In this document: positions 25,555-33,724 of the stretch, piece after piece | Numbering within the stretch: position 1 is the stretch's first letter | Layout: every line of letters begins with the position of its first letter | Assembly: GCA_965223695.1 (NCBI GenBank) | Contig: CBDCXJ010000024.1 | Span: 62,001 to 126,000, forward strand | Direction: 5' to 3' | Length of the DNA stretch: 64,000 nucleotides | From: JAUVPB01 sp965223695 | Lineage (GTDB): Bacteria > Actinomycetota > Thermoleophilia > Gaiellales > Gaiellaceae | Notes under the pieces: generated by a model | The model's input: only the letters and a program-made list of their open reading frames with translations | The model's database searches: none | What the model was told of the DNA's origin: nothing | Made by a program: the position numbers and the translations under genes

Positions 25555-27648
25555 GTGCCGTACAAGCTGGGCGTTGACATCGGTGGGACGTTCACCGACT
25601 TCCTCCTCGTCGATGTCGAGCGCGGTGAGACCGAGCTGCTCAAGGTCGCCTCGACGCCCGAGGATCCGTCCGAGGCGGTGGCAACGGGTGTCGCCAGGCT
25701 CTGCTCGAGACTTGCTCTCGATCCGAAGCAGCTTGTCCAGATCGTCCACGGGACCACAGTTGCGACCAACGCCCTACTCGAGGAAAAGGGGGCGAGGGTT
25801 GGGCTCGTTGCGACCGAGGGGTTCGGCAGCACGCTGCACCTGGCACGGGGGATGACGCCCGGGCCACTCGCCGGGTGGATCACGATGATCAAGCCCGACC
25901 CGCTCGCCGATCTCGAGGACACGATCGAGGCCGCCGAGCGGATGGATCCCCACGGCGACGTCATCACCCCGCTAGACGGGGACGCGCTTCGCGACGACTT
26001 GGGCGCACTGCTCGAGAGCGGGATCGAGTCGCTGACGATCTCGTTCCTGCATTCCTACGCAAACGATGCGCATGAGCGTCGAGCCGTCGAGATCGCTCGC
26101 GATCTCGAAGCGTCGCTCGCGATCACCGCCGCTTCCGAGATCGTCGCAGAGTTCCGTGAGTACGAGCGCACCGAAACGGCGGTGATCAACTCCTACATCA
26201 AGCCCACCGTCTCGAGCTACCTCACGCAGTTCACCGAGCGGCTGGCGGCGCTGGACGTCGACGCGCCCGTCAACCTGCTGCGCTCCGACGGCGGAATGAT
26301 GACGATCGCCGATGCGGCTGAGCGGCCCGTCTACGCGATCCTGTCGGGGCCGGCGGGTGGGGTGGCCGGCGCCGTCTTCGTCGGCGCCGAGGCCGGCTTC
26401 GAGAACATTCTCACCTTCGACATGGGCGGCACATCAACCGATGTCTCGCTCTGCGCCGGGACGCCATCGATGACCTGGGAGACGAGGGCCGGGACGTTCC
26501 CGGTCAAGATCCCTTCGATCGAGATCGCGACGGTGGGGGCTGGCGGCGGGTCGATCGCCCACGTTCCCGAGCTCACGCGCGCGCTCCGCGTCGGCCCTCG
26601 TAGCGCCGGCGCCGACCCGGGCCCCGCGTGTTACGCGAACGGCGGCACCGAGGCGACGGTGAGCGATGCCAACCTCGTGCTCGGGCACCTTCCGCCCACC
26701 TTGCTCGACGGCGAGATCGAGCTGGACGAGGAGGCGGCGCACGCCGCCGTCAAGACGGTCGGCGACGCCGCGGGTCTCGACGTCGAGGAGGCGGCGCTCG
26801 GGATCGTCCGGCTGGTGAACGAAAGCATGCTGGGAGCGCTACGGGTCGTCTCGGTCGAGCGCGGGCTCGATCCGCGCGACTTCTGTCTGTTCGCGTTCGG
26901 CGGCGCCGGGCCGATGCACGCCAACGCGCTTGCGAGGCTCCTTGGCTCGTGGCCCGTGCTCGTGCCACGGGCGCCTGGCGTCCTCTGTGCCCTAGGAGCA
27001 GCCGTGACTCCCTATCGCAACGAGTTCGTCACCTCGATCATGCGGCGGCTCGATCGGGTCGATCCGCAGCAGGTCGACGCGATGCGCCTCGAGCACAAGG
27101 CATCGGCCGAGCGGTGGCTCGCGGCCCAGGGCATCCCCGACGAGAACCGGACGATCACGTACCAGCTCGACATGCGCTACTACCGGCAGGGACTCGAGAT
27201 CCCACTGGAGGTCGGCGACGACTGGCTGGTCGAGCTGGGCTTCGACGGCCTCCGGCGCCGGTTCGGCGAGGCGCACGACGACCTCTACGACTTCTCGCTC
27301 GACACGGAGGCCGAGATCGTCAACCTCCGCGTCGCGGCGGCGGGCGAGACGGCTGTGGTGGCACTGGGGCGCGAGGAAGCGGGGGCCTCCGCTTCCGGGG
27401 ACGCCGCCGCGGCCCGGGTCGGAGAGCGGCGTGCGATCTTCGACGGCGCCGGAACGCGCGTGCCGATCTACGATCGGCGCCGGCTCGCGACAGGCGCGCG
27501 CGTCAGCGGCCCGGCACTCATCACCGAGCTTGACTCTACGACGGTCATCCACCCCGGCCACTTCGCCGAGATCGACGACGCACTCAACGTGCTGATCTAT
27601 CCGGACGGGTGGGTCCCTCGTGACACCAGCGAGGGAGCGGCCGCATGA
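25555..27648 (+). CDS. hyuA: Hydantoinase/oxoprolinase A subunit
   Basis: 697 residues from GTG; an in-frame start 36 nt earlier is less likely. The N-terminal LGVDIGGTFTDFLLVD is the acetate-kinase-like ATP fold start, then HGTTVATNALLEEKGARVGL, ILSGPAGGVAGA, TFDMGGTSTDVSL and AFGGAGPMHA, all hallmarks of HyuA/5-oxoprolinase/acetone-carboxylase-type subunits that use ATP to open cyclic amides or carboxylate ketones. It overlaps HyuB by 4 bp (ATGA). Start of the rightward operon 25555-31636. Confidence 0.93.
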   Translation: MPYKLGVDIGGTFTDFLLVDVERGETELLKVASTPEDPSEAVATGVARLCSRLALDPKQLVQIVHGTTVATNALLEEKGARVGLVATEGFGSTLHLARGMTPGPLAGWITMIKPDPLADLEDTIEAAERMDPHGDVITPLDGDALRDDLGALLESGIESLTISFLHSYANDAHERRAVEIARDLEASLAITAASEIVAEFREYERTETAVINSYIKPTVSSYLTQFTERLAALDVDAPVNLLRSDGGMMTIADAAERPVYAILSGPAGGVAGAVFVGAEAGFENILTFDMGGTSTDVSLCAGTPSMTWETRAGTFPVKIPSIEIATVGAGGGSIAHVPELTRALRVGPRSAGADPGPACYANGGTEATVSDANLVLGHLPPTLLDGEIELDEEAAHAAVKTVGDAAGLDVEEAALGIVRLVNESMLGALRVVSVERGLDPRDFCLFAFGGAGPMHANALARLLGSWPVLVPRAPGVLCALGAAVTPYRNEFVTSIMRRLDRVDPQQVDAMRLEHKASAERWLAAQGIPDENRTITYQLDMRYYRQGLEIPLEVGDDWLVELGFDGLRRRFGEAHDDLYDFSLDTEAEIVNLRVAAAGETAVVALGREEAGASASGDAAAARVGERRAIFDGAGTRVPIYDRRRLATGARVSGPALITELDSTTVIHPGHFAEIDDALNVLIYPDGWVPRDTSEGAAA

Positions 27649-29510
27649 GCACGCCCGCGCCCTCCGCCGCGGTCGACAAGGTCACCCTCGAGCTGATCGA
27701 GAACGCGCTCAAGAGCGTGCGCTTCCAGATGGACGCCGTCGTCTACCGCACGGCCATGTCGCCGATCATCCGCGAGCAGCACGACGAGTTTCCCCTGATC
27801 ACGAACGCGGCCGGCGAGATGATCGTCGGCCAGTTCGGGTCGTTCGTCGGCCACTTCATGGAGACGTACCCGCGCGCGATCAACCCGGGCGACGTCTTCC
27901 TGCTCAGCGACCCGTACACGTGCGAGGGCGCGATCTCCCACATCAACGACTGGCTCGTACTGGTGCCGGTCTTCTACGACAGCGACCTGGTCGGGTGGAG
28001 TGCCATCTTCGGAAACCAGAACGACGTGGGAGGCCCGGCGCCCGGCAGCCTTCCGCCCCAGGCGGTGACGATCTTTGGCGAGGGCATCGCGATCCCGCCC
28101 GTCAAGCTCTACCGCGAGGGGGAGCTGCAGGAGGAGATCCTCGAGCTGATCCTCAACAACGTCCGCGAGCCGGACCTGAACAAGTGCGACCTGATGGCGC
28201 TTGTCGCCGGATGCCGGGTCGGCGAGCAGCGGATCATCGAGCTCTGCGATCGCTTCGGCAAGAAGACGTACGTCGCGGCCATCGACGCCTTGCTCGAGCG
28301 AACGCGCGTGGCTATGGAACACCTGATCACACACTTCGTGCCCGAGGACGAGGCCTACTTCGAGGACTACGTCGACGACGACGGGCGCGGGAACGGGCCG
28401 TTCAAGATCGCGCTGAGCATCAGGCGCGCTGGCGACAAGGTTCTGTGTGACTTCACCGGCACCTCGCCCCAGACCGAGGGTCCGATCAACTTCTTTTTGA
28501 ACGAGCGCATGTTCAAGATGCTCGCCGGCGCGTACATGATCTCGCTGTACGACCCGGAGATCCTGTTCAACGAGGGCTACATCCCGCTCTTCGAGGTCGT
28601 CATGCCGGAAGGGTCGCTGCTGCAGCCGAAGCGGCCGGCAGCGCTCGGCTCGCGTACGCACACGATGTGCCGGTGGTACGACGTGTTCGCGGGCGCCTTG
28701 AGTCGGCACTCGCCGGACTTCGCGACGGCGGCCGGTTTCTCGTCGAGCCCGCACATCATCTTCAGCGGCTACGACCAGAATGACGAGTGGTTCACCCTGT
28801 TCGAGATCGGCGCCGGCGGTATTCCGGGGCGACCGGTCGGTGACGGCATGGACGGCCACACGATGTGGCCGTGGTTCAGCACGATTCCGGCCGAGTACAT
28901 CGAGACCTACTACCCCCTGCGCATCGTGCGGCGCCGGCCGTTCATCGACTCCGGCGGGGCCGGGTTGCATCGTGGTGGAAACGGCGTCGAGATCGTCTAT
29001 CGGTTTCTCGTCGAGACCGAGGTCGCGATCATGGACGACCGCTGGCTCACACGGCCGTGGGGCATTAACGGGGGGAACCCGGCCGAGCGCGGCGAGCGCT
29101 TCATGGTCAGGGCCGGTGGCAGTGAGCCTGAGCCCCTGCCGTCGAAGATCGGCGACCTGGTCGCACAGGAGGGTGATGAGCTGATCTTCCGCACGTGGGG
29201 CGGGGGCGGCTGGGGCGACCCGCTCGAGCGGCCGCTCGAGATCGTGGCCACAGACGTGCGTCGGCGCCTCGTCTCTCACGCGAAGGCGCGCGCCGAGTAT
29301 GGCGTTATCGTCGACCCGGCCACGCGCAAGCTCGACATGCCGGGCTCCGAGGGGCTGCGCGATGCGATACGTGAGGAGCGCGGCGAGCTGCCCAGGTACA
29401 ACTACGGCCCCCCGCTGGAGGAGCTCCTCGCGACGGCGAAAGCCGAAACGGGGCTCGAGCCGCCGCGACCAACCCAGCCGATCGAGGCGCTCGCGCGGAG
29501 AGTAGAGTGA
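27645..29510 (+). CDS. hyuB: Hydantoinase/oxoprolinase B subunit
   Basis: 621 residues: ELIENALKSVRFQMDAVVYR, SPIIREQHDEFPLITNAAG, FLLSDPYTCEGAISHINDW, and RPFIDSGGAGLHRGGNGVEI near the C-terminus are HyuB motifs. The B subunit completes the ATP-dependent hydantoinase or carboxylase with HyuA. The ATG overlaps the HyuA stop. The acetophenone/acetone carboxylase branch cannot be excluded by eye; no gamma subunit is seen. Confidence 0.93.
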   Translation: MSTPAPSAAVDKVTLELIENALKSVRFQMDAVVYRTAMSPIIREQHDEFPLITNAAGEMIVGQFGSFVGHFMETYPRAINPGDVFLLSDPYTCEGAISHINDWLVLVPVFYDSDLVGWSAIFGNQNDVGGPAPGSLPPQAVTIFGEGIAIPPVKLYREGELQEEILELILNNVREPDLNKCDLMALVAGCRVGEQRIIELCDRFGKKTYVAAIDALLERTRVAMEHLITHFVPEDEAYFEDYVDDDGRGNGPFKIALSIRRAGDKVLCDFTGTSPQTEGPINFFLNERMFKMLAGAYMISLYDPEILFNEGYIPLFEVVMPEGSLLQPKRPAALGSRTHTMCRWYDVFAGALSRHSPDFATAAGFSSSPHIIFSGYDQNDEWFTLFEIGAGGIPGRPVGDGMDGHTMWPWFSTIPAEYIETYYPLRIVRRRPFIDSGGAGLHRGGNGVEIVYRFLVETEVAIMDDRWLTRPWGINGGNPAERGERFMVRAGGSEPEPLPSKIGDLVAQEGDELIFRTWGGGGWGDPLERPLEIVATDVRRRLVSHAKARAEYGVIVDPATRKLDMPGSEGLRDAIREERGELPRYNYGPPLEELLATAKAETGLEPPRPTQPIEALARRVE

Positions 29511-29514
29511 ATCT

Positions 29515-30657
29515 GTGACGTACAGCGGCCCCGTCATCGACTGTGACGTACATCACGACTGGGCGACGCCGGAGCACCTGCACCCCTACCTGTCGACCGG
29601 CTGGCAGGAGTACGTCAAGGGGCCAGGGCGGCTGTACGGCGGCGGTGAGTCGATCCCGCTGTTCCCGTCGCAGCTGATTCCAAACCCAACCGGTACCAAT
29701 CGCCCAGAGGCATTTCCCGGGAACGGTCAAGCTGCGGCCTCCGATTACGACCTGATGAACGAGCAGCTGCTCGACCCGTTCCGGATCGAGCGTGCTGTCC
29801 TCCAGTACGGCGCCAGCGGCTTCATCGGGGCGCTTTCGAACCCCTACTTCGCAACCGAGATCGCCCGGGCGGCGAACGACTGGTCGATCGATCACTGGCT
29901 AAGCCGCGACGACTCGCGCCTGTACGGGGCTGTGCTGGTAGCAACGCAGCAGCCCGACGAGGCTGCGGCCGAGGTGCGTCGCGTTGGCGACCACCCTCGA
30001 ATGGCCGAGGTGCTGCTCGCGAGCAGCGGGCTCGGCAAGCCGTTCGGGCACCCGGCCTACCATCCGATCTACGAGGCGGCGGTCGAAACCGGGCTACCGG
30101 TCGCGATCCACACGGGCGGCGAGGCGTTCGCCAACCAGGGCGTCTCGCCGATGGCGAGCGGGATGCCGATGTTCTACTACGAGGTCGCGATGCTCACGTT
30201 CATGGGCTCGATGACCCACATCACGAGCCTGATCTCGCACGGCGTATTCGAGAAGTTCCCCGATCTGAAGGTGCTGATCGTCGAATCAGGGCTCGGCTGG
30301 GTGCCCGGCCTGTTGTGGCGGCTGGACGCCGGCTACAGGGCCTTGCGGCGCGAGCTGCCCTGGCTGAAGAAGCACCCGAGCGAGTACTTCGCCGAGCACT
30401 TCCGCATTACCACGCAGCCGCTCGACCGCCCGCCAGACAAGGAGCAGCTGATCCAGCTGCTCGAGATGTTCGACGGCGCTAACACGCTCTGCTTCTCGAG
30501 CGACTACCCCCACTGGGACGGTGACGAGATCTCCTACATCTCTGAGTGGCTGCCGAGCTCGTGGCACGATCGCGTCTTTCGCGAGAACGCGCTCGAGCTA
30601 TACGGGTGGTCCGATCTCGCCGGTGCGCCCGCGGCCGAGACGCTGAGCGCCAGCTGA
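29515..30657 (+). CDS. Amidohydrolase-2 family protein (paralogue of the 24358 gene)
   Basis: 380 residues from GTG 4 nt after HyuB. IDCDVHHDWATPEHLHPYLS, ERAVLQYGASGFIGALSNPYF, ETGLPVAIHTGGEA, HITSLISHGVFEKFPDLKVL and CFSSDYPHWDGDEI repeat the architecture of the 24358 protein almost segment by segment. Metal-dependent hydrolase or decarboxylase. It is in the Hyu operon, while its twin is in the divergent AtuA operon. Confidence 0.88.
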   Translation: MTYSGPVIDCDVHHDWATPEHLHPYLSTGWQEYVKGPGRLYGGGESIPLFPSQLIPNPTGTNRPEAFPGNGQAAASDYDLMNEQLLDPFRIERAVLQYGASGFIGALSNPYFATEIARAANDWSIDHWLSRDDSRLYGAVLVATQQPDEAAAEVRRVGDHPRMAEVLLASSGLGKPFGHPAYHPIYEAAVETGLPVAIHTGGEAFANQGVSPMASGMPMFYYEVAMLTFMGSMTHITSLISHGVFEKFPDLKVLIVESGLGWVPGLLWRLDAGYRALRRELPWLKKHPSEYFAEHFRITTQPLDRPPDKEQLIQLLEMFDGANTLCFSSDYPHWDGDEISYISEWLPSSWHDRVFRENALELYGWSDLAGAPAAETLSAS

Positions 30658-30664
30658 GCTGACG

Positions 30665-31636
30665 ATGGAAATCGGCTTCGCCGGTCTCGCACGCGACCTC
30701 GAGACCTCCGTCGAGATAGCGAAGCGGGCGGAAGCCGCCGGTGTCGCGCGGATCGGCGTCGCGGAGTCGCCCATCCTGTTCGGCGACCCGCACGTCGCGA
30801 TCCAGTCGATTCTGGGCGCGACGAGCTCGATCAAGGCCGGCACCTTCGTCACGAACCCGGTCACGCGTCACTGGAGCGTTCAGGGCTCGGCCTTCAGGAC
30901 GCTCGACCAGCTCGCACCCGGCCGGTCGTTCATGGGTATCGGGCCCGGCGACAGCGCGGTACATTCGGTCGGCCTGCCACCCGCCACACGCGAGGAGCTG
31001 GCGGCCTACGTCGGTGAAGTGCGCCGGTTGCAGGAGCCAGGCGAGCTCGAGGTCATGGTGACCGCCGGCGGTCCGAAGGCCGCGAGAGCGGCGGCGGCAT
31101 ATGCCGACTCGCTGGTTCTCGGCCAGGGCGTCGCCGCGGGCGCGGTCGAGGAGCTCAGCCGCGGCGCCGACGCGTCCGGGCGCTCAGGCGGCGGCCCCGA
31201 CCGCTGGCTCTTCCTCGTCTTCAACCTGGCCGATGACGCCGACGGCGTCGAGGCGGCCCGTGCCGACGTCCGCGCGATCGTGATGGCGTTCAGCCGCCAG
31301 GCGCTCGACGTCACCTACGAGGGCAAGTCCGTCGACCCGGCGCTACACGAGCCCCTCGAGGCGCTGTACGAGAACTACGCGTTCGAGCAGCACTCGATGC
31401 CCGGCGAGACTGCCAATGCGCGCCTTCTCGCCGACGAGGAGCGGGCCGAGCTCGGGGCCTTTCTGTTCGACAGGTTCGCGCTGGTCGACACGCCCGAGAA
31501 CGCGGCTGACCGGCTAGTCGGCATCGTCGAGGTGACTGGCGTCGACAGGATCTTCCTCTGTCACGAATGCTCGGATCCGCCCGGCCTGGTCGAGCTGGCC
31601 TGCGAGCGGATGCTCCCGCGGCTCCCTCTCTACTAG
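30665..31636 (+). CDS. LLM-class F420-dependent oxidoreductase
   Basis: 323 residues of luciferase-like TIM-barrel type: EIGFAGLARDLETSVEIAKRAEAAG, IKAGTFVTNPVTRH, TLDQLAPGRSFMGIGPGDS, DRIFLCHECSDPPGLVEL. It resembles F420-dependent methylenetetrahydromethanopterin reductase-like oxidoreductases that are abundant in actinobacteria; FMN use is the alternative. Last gene of the Hyu operon, starting 7 nt after the amidohydrolase. Reduction of a C=C or imine in the same pathway is a guess. Confidence 0.88.
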   Translation: MEIGFAGLARDLETSVEIAKRAEAAGVARIGVAESPILFGDPHVAIQSILGATSSIKAGTFVTNPVTRHWSVQGSAFRTLDQLAPGRSFMGIGPGDSAVHSVGLPPATREELAAYVGEVRRLQEPGELEVMVTAGGPKAARAAAAYADSLVLGQGVAAGAVEELSRGADASGRSGGGPDRWLFLVFNLADDADGVEAARADVRAIVMAFSRQALDVTYEGKSVDPALHEPLEALYENYAFEQHSMPGETANARLLADEERAELGAFLFDRFALVDTPENAADRLVGIVEVTGVDRIFLCHECSDPPGLVELACERMLPRLPLY

Positions 31637-31911
31637 AGGACGACCTCGAGCTCCGTGTGCTGTGCGATGTGTCCGTAGTCGCGGTCGCGGTGGAGCACGG
31701 GCAAATCGAGCCGAATCGCCGCTGCCGCGATCAACGCGTCGATCGGGGCGCGAAGCGTTACTCCCCGCCACCTGAGCTCTCGGTAGATCTCCGCCCCGTC
31801 CAGCCAGTCCAGCTTCGGTGAGAGGGGCTCGAGGCGCTGCGCTAAGCGCCGATCTCGCGAAGTCGCGGTAGCCGAGAGCGCCTGCAGTCGGTAGAGATGA
31901 GGGGGCCCGTG
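31633..31911 (-). pseudogene. PIN-domain (VapC-type) toxin remnant, N-terminus lost
   Basis: The reverse strand reads PHLYRLQALSATATSRDRRL, then WLDGAEIYRELRWRGVTLRA, PIDALIAAAAIRLDLPVLHR and DRDYGHIAQHTELEVVL before TAG. This is the C-terminal two thirds of a VapC toxin, including the acidic DxD-type metal residues. No start codon, N-terminal D-motif or VapB antitoxin is present, and upstream the frame runs into the racemase-like gene. A decayed toxin-antitoxin fragment. Confidence 0.75.
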
Positions 31912-31935
31912 GGGGAGAAGCGCGAGCTTCTCCCC
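31912..31935 (-). terminator. Stem-loop after the racemase-like gene
   Basis: A perfect 10-bp stem (GGGGAGAAGC/GCTTCTCCCC) with a 4-nt loop sits 7 nt past the stop of the leftward gene. No T-run follows, so it may be a terminator-like or RNA-stabilising hairpin. Confidence 0.55.
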
Positions 31936-31942
31936 ACGAAAG

Positions 31943-32686
31943 CTATGCGTCAGCGAGCGAGAAGAACTTCTCGTCCTGAAGCGTGAGCGGGCTCGGGAAC
32001 GCCACCTTCGAGTGGCTGAGGCCGAGCTCGACGATCGCCTCGGCGATCTTGATCGCGACGGGCCCCGGGTTGATCACGGGCGCCGGGAGGTGCTCCTGCA
32101 TGTAGGCGCCGGCCTCGTGCATCGTCGTCGAGCCGAGCAGGAGCACGTCGGCGCCGTCCTCCTCGATCGCCTTCCGACCTTCCTCGGTAAGGCGCCGGTT
32201 CATCTCTTCCTCCTTGCCGGCGAAGAGCTTCTCGGGGTCGGGCGAGACCTCGACCGCGCGGATGGAGGCGCACTTCTCTCCCAGGTGGTACGCGTCGAGG
32301 TTCTTCTCGTACATCGGCACCCACTTGTTCCACATCGTGATGATCGAGAACTTCTTCCCGAGCATCATCGCGACGCAGCAGGAAACGATTCCGGGCCCGA
32401 TCACCGGAATCGACAGGCGCGATCGAAGCACGTACAGACCTGAGTCGGAGACGGTGTCGAGCACGAGCGCGTCGAAGCCGTGTTCCTCGGCGCGCAGACC
32501 CGCCTCGGCCGTGTACATGTCGAAGATCGCCAGGTCGTAGTAGGAGTCGCCGACGGTGCCGCTGTTTCGGGCCGTGACGCACTCGACCTCGGTGTTCGGG
32601 CCGAGGATCTCATGAGGAATCTGCGCCGCGCGGCGTGCGATGCCCTCCTCGTCGAACGGGAAACCGATCAGGTACATCAGGCGCAC
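31943..32686 (-). CDS. Asp/Glu/hydantoin racemase-fold protein lacking both catalytic Cys
   Basis: 247 residues from GTG with GGGAGG upstream. The fold markers are present: MYLIGFPFDEEGIARR, ALVLDTVSDSGLYVLRSRL, IPVIGPGIVSCCVAMMLG, KFSIITMW, DVLLLGSTTMHEAG and PVINPGPVAIKIAEAIV. In hydantoin and glutamate racemases a Cys lies in the DTVSDSGL region and another in the LGSTTM region; here these are Thr/Ser. Racemisation by two thiols is therefore unlikely, although hydantoin racemase would fit the context. Second gene after the isocitrate-lyase-family gene (49 nt gap). Confidence 0.78.
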   Translation of the reverse strand: MRLMYLIGFPFDEEGIARRAAQIPHEILGPNTEVECVTARNSGTVGDSYYDLAIFDMYTAEAGLRAEEHGFDALVLDTVSDSGLYVLRSRLSIPVIGPGIVSCCVAMMLGKKFSIITMWNKWVPMYEKNLDAYHLGEKCASIRAVEVSPDPEKLFAGKEEEMNRRLTEEGRKAIEEDGADVLLLGSTTMHEAGAYMQEHLPAPVINPGPVAIKIAEAIVELGLSHSKVAFPSPLTLQDEKFFSLADA

Positions 32687-32735
32687 GCGAATACCTCCCG
32701 GGTCAGACTTTGGTCGCTTGCCGGTTCGGGCCGGG

Positions 32736-33665
32736 TCATGGCGACTCCGACGGGGCGCGCGCCCGCTCGAGCTCTCCCGCCTCGATCTCGTAATAGCGCG
32801 GCGCGTCCAGCAGGCCGAGGATCTGCTTGTAGCCGACGTCGATGCCTTCGACATCGACGACGCCGGTCTCCTTCAGCTCGGCGTAGGCGGCGATTAGCGC
32901 GTCGACGGCGCGCACGATCCCGACGACGCCATACATAACGATTTCGTAGCCGAGCTCCGCGAGCTCGTCGACGTGGATCTCCTCGCCCGCATCGGGATCG
33001 CTCGTCGCCCAGGTGGGCGGCACGAGCTTTCCCAGGCCGGCGATCCAGGCGAGCGGCGTATCGGGGAACGCCTCGCGCACCTTCCGGGCTTCCACCCGGC
33101 CGTGCGGCATCGGCATGAGCGCGTCGGCTCCGGCCTCGCGGTACGCGCCCAGTCGCTCGATCGCCGCGTCGAGCGATCCGCCGGCTGCGGCGCGGGCGTC
33201 GGTCCTCGCAATGACCATCAGGTTGTGGTCGCTGCGTGCGTCGAGCGTGGCGCCGAGGCGTGCACGCATCTCCTCGAGCGAGACGACGTGCTTTCGGCCG
33301 TCGTGGTACGAGGCTTGCTTGGGGAACACCTGGTCCTCGACGTGAATGGCGGCGACGCCAGCCGCCTCGAACTCGCCGATGGCGCGCGTGATGTGGATCG
33401 CGTCGCCGTAGCCCGTGTGCGCGTCGGCGATGACCGGCACGTCGCCGACGGTCGCTACGACGCGCCGTGCGAGGTCGACCTGCTCGGTCATCGTCATGAG
33501 CGGTTCGATCGCTCCGAGCGAGGCGGCGCTCGCGAACCCGCCCAGGTCGATCCCGTTGAAGCCGAGCGACGCGACGGCTTTTGCGGACAGCGGGTCATGG
33601 ACGCCGGGAGCGACGATCTGCTCGCCGCTCGCGAGCGCGTCTCGAAGCCGCTTTGCGCCGCTCAT
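32736..33665 (-). CDS. Isocitrate lyase/PEP mutase superfamily protein (paralogue of the 17607 gene)
   Basis: 309 residues: APGVHDPLSAKAVASLGFNGI, LGGFASAASLG, ADAHTGYGDAIH, EFEAAGVAAIHVEDQVFPKQ and VIARTDARA. As in the 17607 paralogue the K-x-C-G-H loop is replaced (KQASYH). It heads the leftward unit with the racemase-like gene and is divergent from the flavin oxidoreductase at 33725 (59 bp between), so a shared regulatory region is likely. Probably cleaves or decarboxylates a 2-hydroxy/2-oxo acid; exact reaction unknown. Confidence 0.85.
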   Translation of the reverse strand: MSGAKRLRDALASGEQIVAPGVHDPLSAKAVASLGFNGIDLGGFASAASLGAIEPLMTMTEQVDLARRVVATVGDVPVIADAHTGYGDAIHITRAIGEFEAAGVAAIHVEDQVFPKQASYHDGRKHVVSLEEMRARLGATLDARSDHNLMVIARTDARAAAGGSLDAAIERLGAYREAGADALMPMPHGRVEARKVREAFPDTPLAWIAGLGKLVPPTWATSDPDAGEEIHVDELAELGYEIVMYGVVGIVRAVDALIAAYAELKETGVVDVEGIDVGYKQILGLLDAPRYYEIEAGELERARAPSESP

Positions 33666-33724
33666 CGCGGAAGCGTCGGGGGATTGCCCGGCCTACTGGG
33701 CCCCGTTAGGATCCGGCGAGAGTC

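Noticed and set aside
27597..29537. 646-codon open frame on the reverse strand over hyuB
   Set aside because: Shadow of high-GC coding DNA; the + strand shows canonical HyuB motifs and the reverse translation is Arg/Asp/His-rich without family motifs.
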